A stretch of 64,000 nucleotides of DNA from Hirsutella rhossiliensis (GCF_020360975.1 NW_025408687.1:620001-684000), one strand, 5' to 3'; positions 1 through 11,598 are shown, numbered from the stretch's first letter. Numbers and translations are program-made. Notes: generated by a model not told the origin, from the sequence alone.

Positions 1-110
1 TGTTGTTGATCAAGTTTATTTGTCCATATGCAGCCTCTAGGGCCATAACAGACCGGAGCCCTCGCTATATACATCAATATTCCCCGAGCACTAACCTAGG
101 GGGGCATTTA

Positions 111-165
111 AGTCAGCCCACCTAAAGTCCGGCACACCCCAACACCGGCACTCTCCACAACACCA
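111..165 (+). repeat. left terminal inverted repeat of the Fot1/pogo element
   Basis: It pairs base for base with the reverse complement of 1910-1964, and TA precedes it at 109-110. It keeps a GC-rich, apparently unmutated sequence while the interior is heavily altered. Confidence 0.95.
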
Positions 166-239
166 AGGCAGGCACATTCCAACAGTAATTGAAGCCGCAT
201 TTCAACGTTACGATAGTCAATTATAGTGTTTTCTAGCTA

Positions 240-1820
240 TTCAAGCTGCCAGCTACCACATAGAGCTTTAAAATCTGCGCCTTGATTGGCTGCGGCAATA
301 GTAGCCGGCTCGAGGATGCGCTCGAGCCGCTGCCTCGTCTTAATAACTTGATTAATCCGTACGAACCGGCTATTAGGATCCTATAGAACCTTTTTCTATT
401 TTCGAGGCCGTAGACGATGCAATTAATGCTTAAGCTATTATATTCGAAGCTAGGCAGCTATAAGCTGCTAATTTTGATTATTAAGGGCGCGGCTAACTTT
501 GCTAAAGAGTAGTCGGATTATACGGTTAACTTAACCGCGATTTTCTAGCCCTATAACAAGGCGGCGAACTTCTTACGATCGTTTAGGCGTTTTAAGGGCA
601 TCGTTATTAGCTAAGGAGCTAATATTCTTCCTTTTTAATAGCGTTAACGGCGTTAACGGCTACGGCAAGACGAAGCGGCTTAATAAGGGCTTTACTATAT
701 TAATTGGCCATAAACTAGACCCGCGCTAACCTCCCTTAATATTCTTTTCGGTTAGGCTAGCCTGCCGGGCTTCGTAGTAGATACGAAGGAAGGTAGCCTT
801 GCTAATTAGCGCTATATCGTCGAAAGATACGATTTTCTCGAGTTAACGTCGGTATACGGCCTTAATAGGCGAGAAAACCGAGATATTAAGTAGTTAAAAG
901 ATATATAAGGAGTATAATAGTAGGAAAAGGAGATATATACTATTCTAGAAGTATTCGTATATAAAATTATTAGTCTAATAACTCCTATAGCCGTTAATAA
1001 TAAGAAGAGTGTTGCCCTACTTATAGTGCCTTATTTAAGGGATAAAAACCTACTTTAGCTACTAAATAGCGATAGTATTACTTATCTAGCCCTTTAGGGA
1101 GGCAATAAAGTCCTAATCTCATAGAAAATTAAGTTCGTTAGGGAACTATTAGTATTAAAGGTCTTAACCCTTAAAAATTATAAGGGGAGTTAAGGCCTGG
1201 CCTATAGTAGAGACGCATTCGACTATTATAGTCTAATAATACGATCCTAGCCGCTTTTTAAGAGTCTCTCGCTTCTCTAAGCTCCCTAGTACTAGACTAT
1301 TAGAGCCGAGGCCCTCGAGGATGCCCGTTTCGTCTATATTAAAGCGGGACTCCGGTAGGATTGCCTATATAGCCGGCAGCTTAAGCAATTAGAACTATTC
1401 CTCGATACGGGCTATAGAGGCGCCGTTAACGCGAGCAGAATCGAGAGATCTACCTTTAATAGTACTAATCTCTAGGTTCCGGGCTAAAAAGCCCAAAATC
1501 TACTGCTTCCTAAGCGGACGGGTATCGCCGCCGGCCTTAACGATGCGGCCGGTAAATTCCTTGACCTAATAATGCGTTGGAGGTAGCCTAAGGGCGGCCT
1601 AGGCAAGAACCTAGTCGGCAAGGTGTTTTTCCTGCTCTCGGCTAAGCCTCTAATATACCTCTTTTGCCTCCTTAATAGGCAGAGCCCCTTTAAGACGTGT
1701 GTAGAGGGTCCCTCTTAGAATACCCTACTTTCGACTAGCATAAAGCTAAGGTATCCCGTTTTTAATAGCTTTGAGTGCTTCTTAGAGCTGGTTTTTGGTA
1801 TACTTAGAAAGCCGAGGCAT
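240..1820 (-). pseudogene. dead pogo/Fot1 DDE transposase
   Basis: Read on the minus strand from the ATG at 1820, the frame starts MPRLSKYT and keeps family landmarks: an N-terminal helix-turn-helix region, FNIDETGI around the first catalytic Asp (codon 1332-1334), the VLGS..KR stretch and PLIIFKG. More than 20 in-frame stops interrupt it, mostly at positions where relatives have Trp or Gln. The second catalytic Asp (usual DGH motif) is Asn (codon 993-995). The third (usual LQPLD) is also Asn (codon 885-887), and its Pro has become Leu. All of these are transitions expected from RIP. It cannot be active. The far C-terminal end is not clearly delimited. Confidence 0.88.
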
Positions 1821-1909
1821 CGCTGATGTAAATAGTATTTATTTTATAATTATAGGGCAAGAGATGCACGAGAAAACGCGGTTGCAATGTAATGTATTTA
1901 ACGACGCGA

Positions 1910-1964
1910 TGGTGTTGTGGAGAGTGCCGGTGTTGGGGTGTGCCGGACTTTAGGTGGGCTGACT
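1910..1964 (-). repeat. right terminal inverted repeat of the Fot1/pogo element
   Basis: This is the exact reverse complement of 111-165, followed by TA at 1965-1966. The two ends differ at no position over 55 bp. Confidence 0.95.
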
Positions 1965-1966
1965 TA

Positions 1967-2273
1967 CCCGTACACTATATAAGAAGGTCATATTCTGTCC
2001 TAAAGCTCGTACCCTTCTAGCCTTTCCCTCTAGCGCTATACCTAACTTCCGAGCCCGTGACTTCCGATTTCCCTACTAAGGTTACCCCTAGCCCTCGTCC
2101 TAATATACTACTTAAGGGGGAAAACTCTACTAAAGGAGCAGAAAAATAACCTTAAGTTACCCTTACCTTCCTATATATAGCGAAGCCCTCCGCGCGAAAG
2201 TGTAATATATACCGCTTAAGATTAGGTAATGCCCTACGGGAACCTTCCCTACGGACCCTATCCTAGGCGGTGG
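1967..2273. other. AT-rich repeat-derived DNA between transposon and tRNA-like gene
   Basis: This is TpA-rich sequence with no open frame. It includes a TATA-like stretch (tacactatataag near 1971), so it could be part of an old LTR or another repeat into which the transposon inserted. Positions 1-110 look the same and begin with TG, as LTRs do, but the window edge prevents a decision. No gene was seen. Confidence 0.4.
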
Positions 2274-2369
2274 CGAGGGGTGTAGGATTCGAACCCACGA
2301 CCTTCCCTGTCTCCGAATTTCTAGGTGCCCAGTCTAGAAAGACGTACTTAGGAGACCACCCGACCCCGC
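2274..2369 (-). tRNA. tRNA-like sequence (tRNA pseudogene or SINE head)
   Basis: The minus strand can fold as a tRNA. Acceptor arms GCGGGGT and ACCCCTC pair at 6 of 7 positions. The T arm is GTGGG/CCTAC around the loop TTCGAAT (a perfect B box), and an A-box-like GGGTCGGGTGG lies near the 5' end. The anticodon-like stem TCTAG/CTAGA closes a loop containing GGG. At 96 nt it would need a long variable arm or an intron, and the D arm is poor. The base at position 8 is also unusual. CCA follows in the genomic DNA, which nuclear tRNA genes do not normally encode, so a retroposed copy or SINE head is as likely as a working gene. It sits at the border of the RIP-affected repeat region. Confidence 0.5.
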
Positions 2370-2524
2370 TCTCAAACGAGTTACTACTTATAGAAGCAGT
2401 CCCCATGGGAGTAGAAGCCCAGACCCCGCCCGCCCTTTTCCTTTGCAGAGCGAGGAGCAAGCTCCAGTCTCGGCGTTTTCCCCGTGCTCGACCCCCGGAG
2501 GCTTATCCAGGTCAAGCTTGAAGT

Positions 2525-2554
2525 GCGTGGCGGTGCGTGGCGGTGCGTAGCGGT
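2525..2554 (+). repeat. three tandem 10 bp units (GCGTGGCGGT)
   Basis: Three adjacent copies are seen, the last with one change (gcgtagcggt). It is a short minisatellite with no coding context. Confidence 0.8.
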
Positions 2555-3305
2555 CCAGTTACAGGTTGGATGTCTAGGGATATTCCTCACAGGTATGGGA
2601 TGAATGTGTGCCGTGCGCACGCACCCCCGGCTGCCTGCGTGTGTAAGCAGGGATATAAGTTAAATGTTTATGCGCGTCACCAGGCTCACTCAGCTCATGG
2701 ACAATGCCGACAGCGTGCAAGTGGCGGCCGTCAAGTTAAAGCTCGAAGGCGATGCCAGCACGCGTTGCTCAGGACAGGGCGACGAGATTTATTCAAGAGG
2801 GAGGAATGGCCCCGAGCGCAGGGGCTGGAGAGGACCGCGTGACGAATCTGGCCGCCAGTTGCAGGCTCGATGCTTCGAAGGCGCGGCCACAGGCTCCAGG
2901 CGCAAGTCAACCTGCTTGCGGTGACGGTGCTCAAGCTTAGTTAGAGCTTGCCATGAGCCGTAAAGAGGGCTGCATCTGAAAGACAGCGGCCGCGATGGAA
3001 AATCTGGCTGCAGAAACAAATCAAGTGCGAATTGACGGCAAGCCCTGTCACTCTGCCTGCCTGCCTGCCTGCCTGCCTGCTCTGACCAGATCCTGACCAT
3101 GCAGTAATTACTGTAGCCGAGGCGCAGGACAGCCAATCAGAGCCATTTGAAAGCAGACATCTTAGTCATCCGTGACTGTCCGTGGCGGCCTCGTCGAGCC
3201 TTGCAACCCTCCCAAAACCGACACAGCACAGTCACCCAGCCAGCGCTGTGACTAGAACCTCTCCGAACCCGCTCTGCAGGTGCTCAATCGCGCCAAACCG
3301 CCATC
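2555..3305. other. intergenic, upstream of QCR9
   Basis: No frame in this stretch resembles a known protein, and the short open frames overlap one another on both strands. It contains a CTGC microsatellite (3053-3080) and presumably the QCR9 promoter. Base composition is normal, so the RIP-affected zone has ended. Confidence 0.5.
3053..3080 (+). repeat. (CTGC)7 microsatellite
   Basis: Seven uninterrupted CTGC units, about 230 bp upstream of the QCR9 start region. Confidence 0.9.
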
Positions 3306-3751
3306 ATGGTAGGCTCCCGACTCGTCCAGGCCCGCCCCCGCCGTCCCAAGCACGACCACAAGCTAATCCCGCTTCCCCAGTCCCTCGGCAGCCAAATCTA
3401 CAGGCAAGTCTCGGCCGACATCGACGACCCATCCACGAGCCGGATGTTAACAGGCGACACTGCAGCGCCCTCTTCAGGAAGAACTACACCATGCTGGCGG
3501 CTGTCTTTGGCGCCGGCTTCGCCTTCGAGATGTACGGTGACCCTTGAGACGAGGCGCGCAAAGGAGGCTAACGTGTGTCGCAGGGGCTTCAACTCCAGTA
3601 TGAACAGGGTCTGGGACAACTTGAACCGAGGCGTACGTGCTGCATAGAGACAAGTTACTTGAGCCGCGCAATTATTAACTCTGGAAATCAGCGTCAATGG
3701 AAGGACATCCGAAGCAAATACGTCGAGAATGCCGAGGAAGACGACGAGTAA
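3306..3751 (+). CDS. QCR9: cytochrome b-c1 complex subunit 9
   Basis: This is the small single-span subunit of mitochondrial complex III (ubiquinol:cytochrome c reductase), in the inner membrane. Two introns are firm: 3532-3583 and 3633-3691, the first with a CTAAC branch site. Removing them joins LFRKNYTMLAAVFGAGFAFEM (read in two parts) to GFNSSMNRVWDNLNRG and RQWKDIRSKYVENAEEDDE, the exact Qcr9 pattern of one hydrophobic helix followed by the WD..N.GRQWKDI block. The 5' end is uncertain. The preferred model has ATG 3306-3308, an intron at 3309-3403, and exons 3404-3531, 3584-3632 and 3692-3751, giving 79 residues, slightly longer at the N-terminus than relatives. A 50 nt GC-AG intron at 3404-3453 is also in phase and would give 94 residues. 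Confidence 0.88.
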
Positions 3752-4455
3752 AAGGACGGCCTACGAAGCACTTGCCGCTGGCCTGTTTGAGAGGCAAGGC
3801 GAATGACTCTCAATGTCTGTAAAGGAGTGTTCAAGCTATACCTAGACGAATGGGAATCGGCGTTTTAGACACTTTCATCTCTTCCAAGCTGGGTGGAAGC
3901 CGAGAGGGGAGTGCTTTGTAGAACCGGCATACGCGGCGACACGTGCCATCAAAGAAAGAAACTGCTGCCGCCTTCGATTTCAGCTGTATCTTGAGCAGCT
4001 AGATTTTCTAATCCGATGACTGTCTGAATAATCTGGCTTTGGCCCTCAGCGGCGGGTGCGCGGGCGGCAAAAAAGCACGGGGCACCCAAGTGTTCTGCGG
4101 GTGCTGCTGCTGCTGACGTCGGTGGAACCGAGGGGCGCCAAACCTCCCCAAACCTCACTCCTCACACTCCCCAAACCTCGCCTGCAGCAAACCTCGACCT
4201 GCCACCCTCCAGTCTGAGCCAACCTCACGACCAAAACACTCAGCGCCTACTCTTTTTTCCCTGTCTGCAGTTTCTCTGTGCCGTTTCGCCGCCTGCCGCC
4301 CTCCCGTCGTCCACTGCGCCTCTTTCCTCGCTCCGGTGCCTTGAAGCTTGCCGGACGTAGGCTTTGCGATCTGCCCGCCCTGCTCGCCACCCCCCGCGCC
4401 GCCGACCGCCGAGCTGTTTCTAGATGGTCATCGGATTCATCATGCGAGCCTGAGA
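3752..4455. other. QCR9 3' region and UBR1 promoter/leader
   Basis: No convincing frame. The second half (about 4150-4400) is rich in pyrimidine runs of the type common in fungal 5' leaders. An in-frame ATG at 4348 would extend UBR1 by 36 residues with low-complexity Pro/Ala sequence. Confidence 0.5.
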
Positions 4456-7400
4456 ATGGAGGCCCCACTGTCGACACAGGAGCAGCAGCTCCGCCAGATG
4501 TTGGCGGACCTGCCAGCCAGATTCAATTACCGCTACACGGAAGAAGCCTCGAGCGAGCTCCTCAGAAGCTTGTTTTGGTCCCTGGCCGGCGGCAAGGATG
4601 AATACATGCGGCTTCTCTTCCCCACGGGCAAGCTTTCCGACACCCTGAGGCTGAGCGACGCGCAGGGTGCTGTCGAGGGCGCCGAGTACTCAGAGGCGGC
4701 TCGCGGCAAGCGGTGTGGCCACATCTTCAAGCCCGGCGAGGCTTCCTACATGTGCAGGACCTGTGGCACCGATGAGACTTGCTGCCTATGCAGTAGGTGC
4801 TTCGACTCGACCGACCACACCGGCCACATGGTTCGCATTCAAATATCGGTCGGCAATAGTGGTTGCTGCGACTGCGGCGACGATGAAGCCTGGAGGACGC
4901 CTTTGCTCTGCACTATCCACTCCAACATGCACAAGGGTGCCAACAAGGGCAAGGGCAAGGAGACGGCCGGCTTGCCCGACGATCTCGTGGCTAATCTGCA
5001 AATGACCATCGGGAGAGTCTTCGACTACATTTGCGACGTCATTTCCTGCTCGCCCGAACAGCTCCGGCAGGCAAAGTCAAAGGCCTCGATTCTCAAAGAC
5101 GAAGAGGCTTCCCGGCTGTCGTCCAAGTACTATGGCTATGAAGCCGAGCCGTGCGGCGACTTTGCCCTGATCCTTTGGAACGACGAGAAACACACCGTCC
5201 AAGAAGTCCAGGATCAGGTCGCGCGAGCCTGCCGAAAATCCCTTCGCCACGCCGCCCGCGACGCCTGGGAGACCGACGCCATTGGGCGCAGCATTCTCAC
5301 CTACCTTCCCGACATCGACAAGCTGCTTCACATGGCCAAGATCATGGAGGCCATACGAGTCACCGTCACCATCCGGGCGGCCAGGGATACATTTCGTGAA
5401 CAGATGTGCGGTACCCTCGTGGAGTGGCTGAGCGACATTTCCGGCTGCACCGTCGGACATGACAACCACATTTTGAGGCAGACAGTGTGCGAGCAAGTCA
5501 TGCGGCCGTGGCAGCAGGGGAGTCCTGCGATCCACACTCGGGGCTTGATTGACGATGAGGAGGAGGACGAACAAGCCGTCGACTTGAGAACCAGGCTGCA
5601 CGGCGTGAACGCGCGCTTCATCCTGGCTCTGCAGGCGGCCGCCGGGAACAGGGCTGACCTGGAGGTTGCCTTCGGAGACGACGACGACGATGACGACGAA
5701 GACGACGAAGACGACGACGAAGCTGACGACGACGACGACGATGACGCCGATGACGCCGACATGGACGAGGGCGACGATGAAAACCGCTCCACCACGAGCT
5801 CCACCGCGGGCCGCGACGAAGACGAGGATGAAGACGTCATGATGGTCGATGCTAGGGGAGACGTGGCCGACCTTGGAATGAACTGGACTCAACCAGACCA
5901 AGCCTTGGAAGAGGACGAAGCGACCATGGCAGGATATCCCCCGCCTCCGCCGCCTCCGCCGGCGCAGGCTCGGGCCGCAGCAATCCGAGACCGAGACGGC
6001 ACACCCTCAGACTCGGACACGGCAGAGCCACTCATCGCGCCGGCAATCTACGCCAAGGCAAACGTAGAAATCCCCAAGACGCCTGGCAAGACCGAACAGG
6101 TCACCCCAAGGCCCGGCAGATACTGGATCGAGACTCCGGCCGTCTATACGCAGCGCGAGAATGTGCCCCCGGCAGAAGACGTCTTTCAGCGCGTCCGCCT
6201 CGACTGGCTGCTTCTTTTCGACCTGAGGATGTGGAAAAAGGTCCGAAACGACCTCCGTTCCCTGTACATCTCCACGGTAGTGCAGATGCCAGAGTTCAAG
6301 CGGGTTCTGGCTCTCCGTTTCGCAAGCCTGTACACCATCCTAGCCCAGCTGTATCTCGTCGGTGATCGAGAGCCAGACCACTCCATCATCAACCTGTCTC
6401 TTCAGATGTTGACTACCCCCTCCATAACGGCCGAGGTTGTCGAGCGAGGCAATTTCTTGAGTAGCCTGCTGGCCATTCTCTACACCTTCCTGACGACCCG
6501 GCAAGTCGGCCACCCCTGGGATGTCTCTCCCGACGCCGTCCTGGCGGTCGAGAGCGGGTCGGTTACGAATCGACGAATGTACCACTTTTATCAAGACCTC
6601 AAGTATCTGTTCGGCTCCGTGCACGTCCAGGAACGAGTGCGATGCGAGCCTCGGTACTTGATGCAGTTTTTGGATCTGGTTAAGCTTCATCAGTGCATAG
6701 GCCCCAACGTGCGGGCTGTAACCGAGCACGTGGAGTACGAGGCCGACTCTTGGATCACGGCCTCGTTGGTGACGCGGCAAATCAACCTGCAGGCTCGCAA
6801 CCTCGCAGAGGCTTTCCGAGACTGCCCGCCCGACGAAGTCCACTACCTGCAGCGAGCCATTCGATTCACCGCAAAAACTGTGATTCTGAACTCCATCGGA
6901 GCCGAACGCCACAGATTCAAGCAGGCCGAGATCAAAGACGAGGTCAAGTACAAAAAGCTGAGCGACTTCGAGTTCGATGACAATGGAGCCGAGTACTACG
7001 TCGTTAAGTTCGTCGTGGAGAAGGACTCCATCAGCTTTCACCACGCTCTGCACTATACCCTTTCGTGGCTCATCGAGTGCGGGCGCTCGCTACCCGCGTC
7101 GAACTTGAAGACCCTCATGAGCTTTACTTCTCAGGAGCTCAAGTCAAAGCCAAGGTTGATGGGGCGGCCACAAGTCCTTAGAAGAGACTGCGACCCGGAG
7201 GACTACCTTATGGCGGCCTTTGACTTTCCACTCCGGGTCTGTGCCTGGCTTGCCCAGATCAAGGCCAACATGTGGGTTCGAAACGGCATCAGCCTGCGAC
7301 ATCAGGCCAGCACCTACCGGGGCGTCGGGCAGAGAGATGTCTCTCACCACCGAGACATCTTTCTCCTGCAGACCGCCATGGTCGTGTGCAGCCCCAGCCG

Positions 7401-10400
7401 GGTGCTGGCGTCCATCATCGACCGATTCGGCATGGATGGCTGGGTGAAGGGGCTCTTTGAGCTCAAGTCGGAAGCCCAGGATGATACCCAGCACCTCGAC
7501 GTCGTCGAGGACATGATTCACCTGCTCATCGTCCTTCTCAGCGACCGCACCTCTCTCATTGCGCCCGAGGACCAACCAAACTCGCGGATTCTTGCCATGC
7601 GCCGGGACATTACTCACGTTCTGTGCTTCAAGCCTCTGTCCTTCAACGAAATTTGCAACAAGCTCCCCGAAAAGTACCAGGAACAGGAAGATTTCCATCA
7701 CGTCCTGGATGAGATGGCCACTTTCAAGCCGCCCGAGGGCGTCTCAGATGTGGGCACGTTTGAACTGCGCCATGAATTCATCGAAGACATTGATCCGTAC
7801 ATTGCGCACTATAACAAGAACCAGCGAGAGGAGTCGGAAATGGCCTATCGCAAGAAGATGGCGAAGAAGACTGGGAAGATGGTTGAGGAGATTGTGTATG
7901 AGCCAAAGCACCGGCCTATTCCGTCGGGCTTGTTCGAGAACCTCGGAGACTTCACCGGCACCGGCATGTTTGCGCAGATCGTCTACTACTCTCTCCTGTA
8001 TCCGCTCGTGGCCAACAGGTTCACACCGAGCGTGCCGTTTACCAGACTGGAAACCTTTCTGCAGGTGGTCTTGCATCTTATTCTCATCGCGATCCTCGAG
8101 GACAAGACAGACGAGGCCGGAGCAGCCGCAGCCGCGTCGGGCTCGTTTGTTGAAATCGCACTCACCAAACTGGGTCGAAGCAACTTTATGCCAACAGCGA
8201 GCAACTCGAAGACGATTGTGTCGCTTCTGAACCTGATGTCTACCAAGGACGAGTTCAAGTCTGTCCACCCCAAGCTGGCTCTCGTCCTGAAGCGCCTCAA
8301 GCAGAAGCGGCCGCAGGCATTCGAGGCCTCGTTTGCGCACCTGGGAATTGCTGTCGACCGGATCAACACGGCGTCTCCCGCAAATAACTCGGTGGAGGAA
8401 GAGCGCGAGCGGAGGAAGAAGGCAGCCTTGAGCCGTCAAGCAAAGGTCATGGCACAGTTCCAGCAGCAACAGAAGAGCTTCCTGGAGAATCAAGGCGCCA
8501 TTGACTGGGGGTCCGATCTTGAAGACGAGGATGACGCACAGCAGACAGAAGACCGCAAGCACAGCTGGAAATACCCGACTGGGACCTGCATCCTGTGTCA
8601 GGAGGAGGCCGATGATCGACGCCTCTACGGCACGTTTGCACTTGTGAACGAAAGCCGCATACTTCGCCAGACCAACTTCCAGGATCCTGACCATGTGCGG
8701 GAAGCCTCTCAGACTCCATGCAGCCTCGACCGGTCGGCGGAGGACATTCGGCCGTTTGGTATCGCTCGCGAGAATCGGAAGATGGTCGAGAAACTCAATT
8801 TCCAGGGGGATGTGTTTCTGGCGGAACGACAGACGATCGGGAAAGGTTACACGGGAAATCTCGCGAGGCCTGGGCCAGTGGCGAGCGGCTGCGGACACAT
8901 GATGCACTTTCGTTGTTTCGAGGTGTACTACGAGGCGACAAACCGGAGGCATACGCACCAGATAGCGCGGCATCATCCCGAAGACACGAAGCGCAACGAG
9001 TTTGTCTGCCCACTCTGCAAGGCTCTAGGCAATGCCTTCCTGCCCATTGTCTGGAAGGGCCTGGAGGAGTCGTACCCTGGCTACCTCCAGCCTCAGGGCT
9101 CCTTTTCCGAATTCCTCGAGAAGCAGATGGCTTCTGTGTACTGCGTCGGGGGTAGCAAGGCTCGGGATGTCGAAGGGCCTGGCCTGCCAGAGATCTACAC
9201 GCCCAGCATGCCGGGGAGCCTCGTGGAAAATCTGAGGAATCTGCCCATCTCGGACGGGTCCATCTGGACTCGAATTGCTCCCGAGTCACACACATCGGCT
9301 CTAGGAACGCCCGTCAACTCGGCCTTTTCGATTGGCGGCGCACTGGGATCCGGTTATCCTCGAGGTGTCAGCCCTCCCAACAGCGAGATACTGGGAGATC
9401 TCGTGGCCGCCTATCGGCGCCTCAGAGACACGGTCCAGGTCAACGGACTGTTGACGAGGCACGTCGACGATGACAAGGCTGACTACGGAGACGAGCTGCA
9501 CTCGAGCGACGCGCTTGTGCAGGTGGTGGGTTTCACGATATCCTCGGTAGAGCTCCAGCAGCGGGGAGTAGAGGCGCAGCCGGGCATGACTCTGCTGGAC
9601 AAGATTCCCGAACAAGTTCTCATGCATCTGCGGGTTCTCTCGGAGACGGCTTCGTCATACATGTCGGTCGGGGCCCGCCAGCCTGTCACCGACAACCCGA
9701 TCGAGGCTGAGTTCCGCAAAGACTGCGAGCGGCAACACTGCCAGCTCTTCATGGCGCGGTACTTTCCCTCACAACAGCCCGAGTCGGCCCAGCCCGTGGA
9801 CATGTTCCCGGCGATACTGACCATGGACCCCTTTGTGTTTCTTGTGGAATGTGCCTATGGCCTCGCCGCCGCTCAAAAGGTGGAGATTTCGCACCTGGTC
9901 AGATTATGCTACTTGGCGGAGCTGGTCAAGGTCATCCACCACATGAACGAAAACATACCCCTCCAGATGTGGGTGGAGGGGCTCAAATACCGAAAGACTC
10001 AAGACATGGCCATGAACAACTTTGCCGACTTCGCCCTCGTTGTGACCGAGTACGGCTTCATCGCGCACGATGCCAGGGACGGCGCCGATGGGGGAGAGGT
10101 GGGAGACCTGGGTTTCCAGCAGCCGGGAGTCGATACGCTCGAGGGTTGGTACACATTTGTCAAGAAGTACGCGTTGACGTTCCTGCGAAAGACGCTCGTG
10201 TTTCTGTACGTCAAGTACGGTGTGGACTTTAACAGCCGCGTTTCGCCCACCCCGGACGCAGACGAGCTGGACCGCCTAACTGAGGCCCTTCGCGTGCCGA
10301 GCTTCGACGAAATGTGCGCGTCGCTGACGAGCAACTCGGCTGCCTGCGGCTGGCCGGACACGACGCGCCCTCTCGTTGCTGGATGGGTCCAGCACCAAGC

Positions 10401-10993
10401 GCTCTGGGCCGAGAGATCGGGGGATATGTCGCCAACGGCCCTCGTCAGCCACCCGGGCATCTTTGAGCTCATCGGGTTGCCGAAGACGTACGACACCCTG
10501 ATTGAGGAGGCGACGAGACGGCGATGTCCGACGACGGGCAAGGACCTGACGGACCCGGTGATTTGTCTCTTCTGCGGCGAGGTGTTTTGCAGCCAAAGCA
10601 CGTGTTGCCAGAAGCCTGATCTTGTGAGCGGCGAGGCGAACAGGATCGGCGGAGCGCAGCAGCACATGCGCAGGTGAGTCGGCCTAACGAGCTGGCCGCA
10701 CGGGGGTTAACGGAGATGTACACAGATGCCAGCGGAACATTGGCGTTTTCCTCAACATCCGCAAGTGCTCTACCGTCTATCTGTTTCGGCAGTCGGGGTC
10801 GTTTACGGCGGCGCCATACATTGACAAGTACGGCGAGACCGACCCTCAGCTGCGGCACGGGCGGCAGCTGTTCCTCAACCAGAAGAGATACGACTCCATG
10901 GTGCGAAACACGGTGTTGAATCACGGGGTGCCGAGCCTGATAAGCCGCAAGCTCGAGGCGGAGATTAACAACGGTGGATGGGACACGCTATGA
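4456..10993 (+). CDS. UBR1: E3 ubiquitin-protein ligase, UBR1-type N-recognin
   Basis: It recognises destabilising N-terminal residues and ubiquitinates the protein with a Rad6-type E2 (Arg/N-degron pathway, cytosol and nucleus). The predicted protein has 2,161 residues, the usual UBR1 size, with one intron (10674-10725). UBR-box zinc finger at residues 87-155: CGHIF start, CxxC pairs, CDCGDDEAW, final C..H. ClpS-like type-2 degron domain at about 236-300 (ALILWNDEKHTV). Basic, Gln-rich E2-binding helix at about 1313-1345. RING-H2 at about 1378-1523 (CILC..., CGHMMHFRC, CPLC). C-terminal cap with two Cys pairs crosses the intron and ends NNGGWDTL. Long Asp/Glu runs lie near residues 407-460, followed by a Pro8 run. 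Start 4456 (MEAPLSTQ) was chosen over 4348 because upstream residues are low complexity. Confidence 0.95.
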
Positions 10994-11598
10994 GTAAATA
11001 ACATGTGTATGTGCGCAGATGCCATAGGTATAGAGGGTACAAGGAACGTCCGGACGGCCGGCCAACTCGAGAGGAGGCGTGAGTTGCATCATGGGCCGAG
11101 AACGCGCGAATGCATGGACTAGAAGGGGCAGACTCGTCGCTTGGGCGTTGAGAAACGACGAGCATGTACTGGGGTTATGGCGGCGGCTTCGAACTCCATA
11201 GAAGGGAATGCAGAGGGAGGCATTCAAAGTGTATGAGACGGTTGTTCGTGGAGATGATGATGGACGAGTTGGTTAGAAGTCGAAAATGTGACAATAGGAT
11301 AATGCGTACAGTGCGAAATTTACAGTGTCATCTTGATATCCACACCCAAATGAGGCCAAGGAGTCACAGTCAGCAGACCAATCATAGGCAGCGTAGGAAC
11401 AAACGAATTGCGGGCCTCCCGTCGCGTCCCAGCCACAGCCAAATGCCATCGTGAGCGCGGCTCTGTCTGTGGCCCTGCGATGGGATTGTTGACGGACTGG
11501 ATTTTGGAAGAGCTCGAAAACAAGGCCACGTCCTGATCCAGCAATAGACGAACCGCAGACGAGGCTTGTGGGCGGGCGAGAATCATCAACTCGACGAC
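10994..11598. other. intergenic between UBR1 and RSC7
   Basis: No gene is recognisable. It should hold the UBR1 3' end and the RSC7 promoter. The short frames here lack codon bias and family resemblance. Confidence 0.5.

Larger units (their letters stand above)
111..1964 (-). mobile_element. Fot1/pogo-type (Tc1/mariner superfamily) DNA transposon, RIP-degraded
   Basis: Seen: a 55 bp inverted repeat at both ends (111-165 and 1910-1964) with no mismatch, flanked on each side by the dinucleotide TA (109-110 and 1965-1966). TA is the target duplication of this superfamily. The 1,854 bp length and a single transposase frame on the minus strand match Fot1/Pot2-type elements of ascomycetes. The interior is rich in TpA, and the transposase frame is full of stops where the family has Trp or Gln codons, which is the mark of C-to-T RIP mutation. 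The element is structurally complete but cannot make its own transposase. The AT-rich sequence on both sides suggests it sits inside older repeat DNA. Confidence 0.93.

Noticed and set aside
1..110. possible LTR start (TG at position 1)
   Set aside because: The window edge hides the flank, and no matching LTR end or second copy can be seen.
4348..4455. 36-residue upstream extension of UBR1
   Set aside because: It is low-complexity Pro/Ala sequence without similarity. The ATG at 4456 starts the conserved-looking N-terminus.
5077..5901. 274-codon minus frame with Val-rich repeats
   Set aside because: It is the reverse of the Asp/Glu (GAC/GAG) tract in UBR1, giving Val/Ile runs by base composition.
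7744..8976. 410-codon minus frame
   Set aside because: Antisense shadow inside the UBR1 exon, with no family motif.
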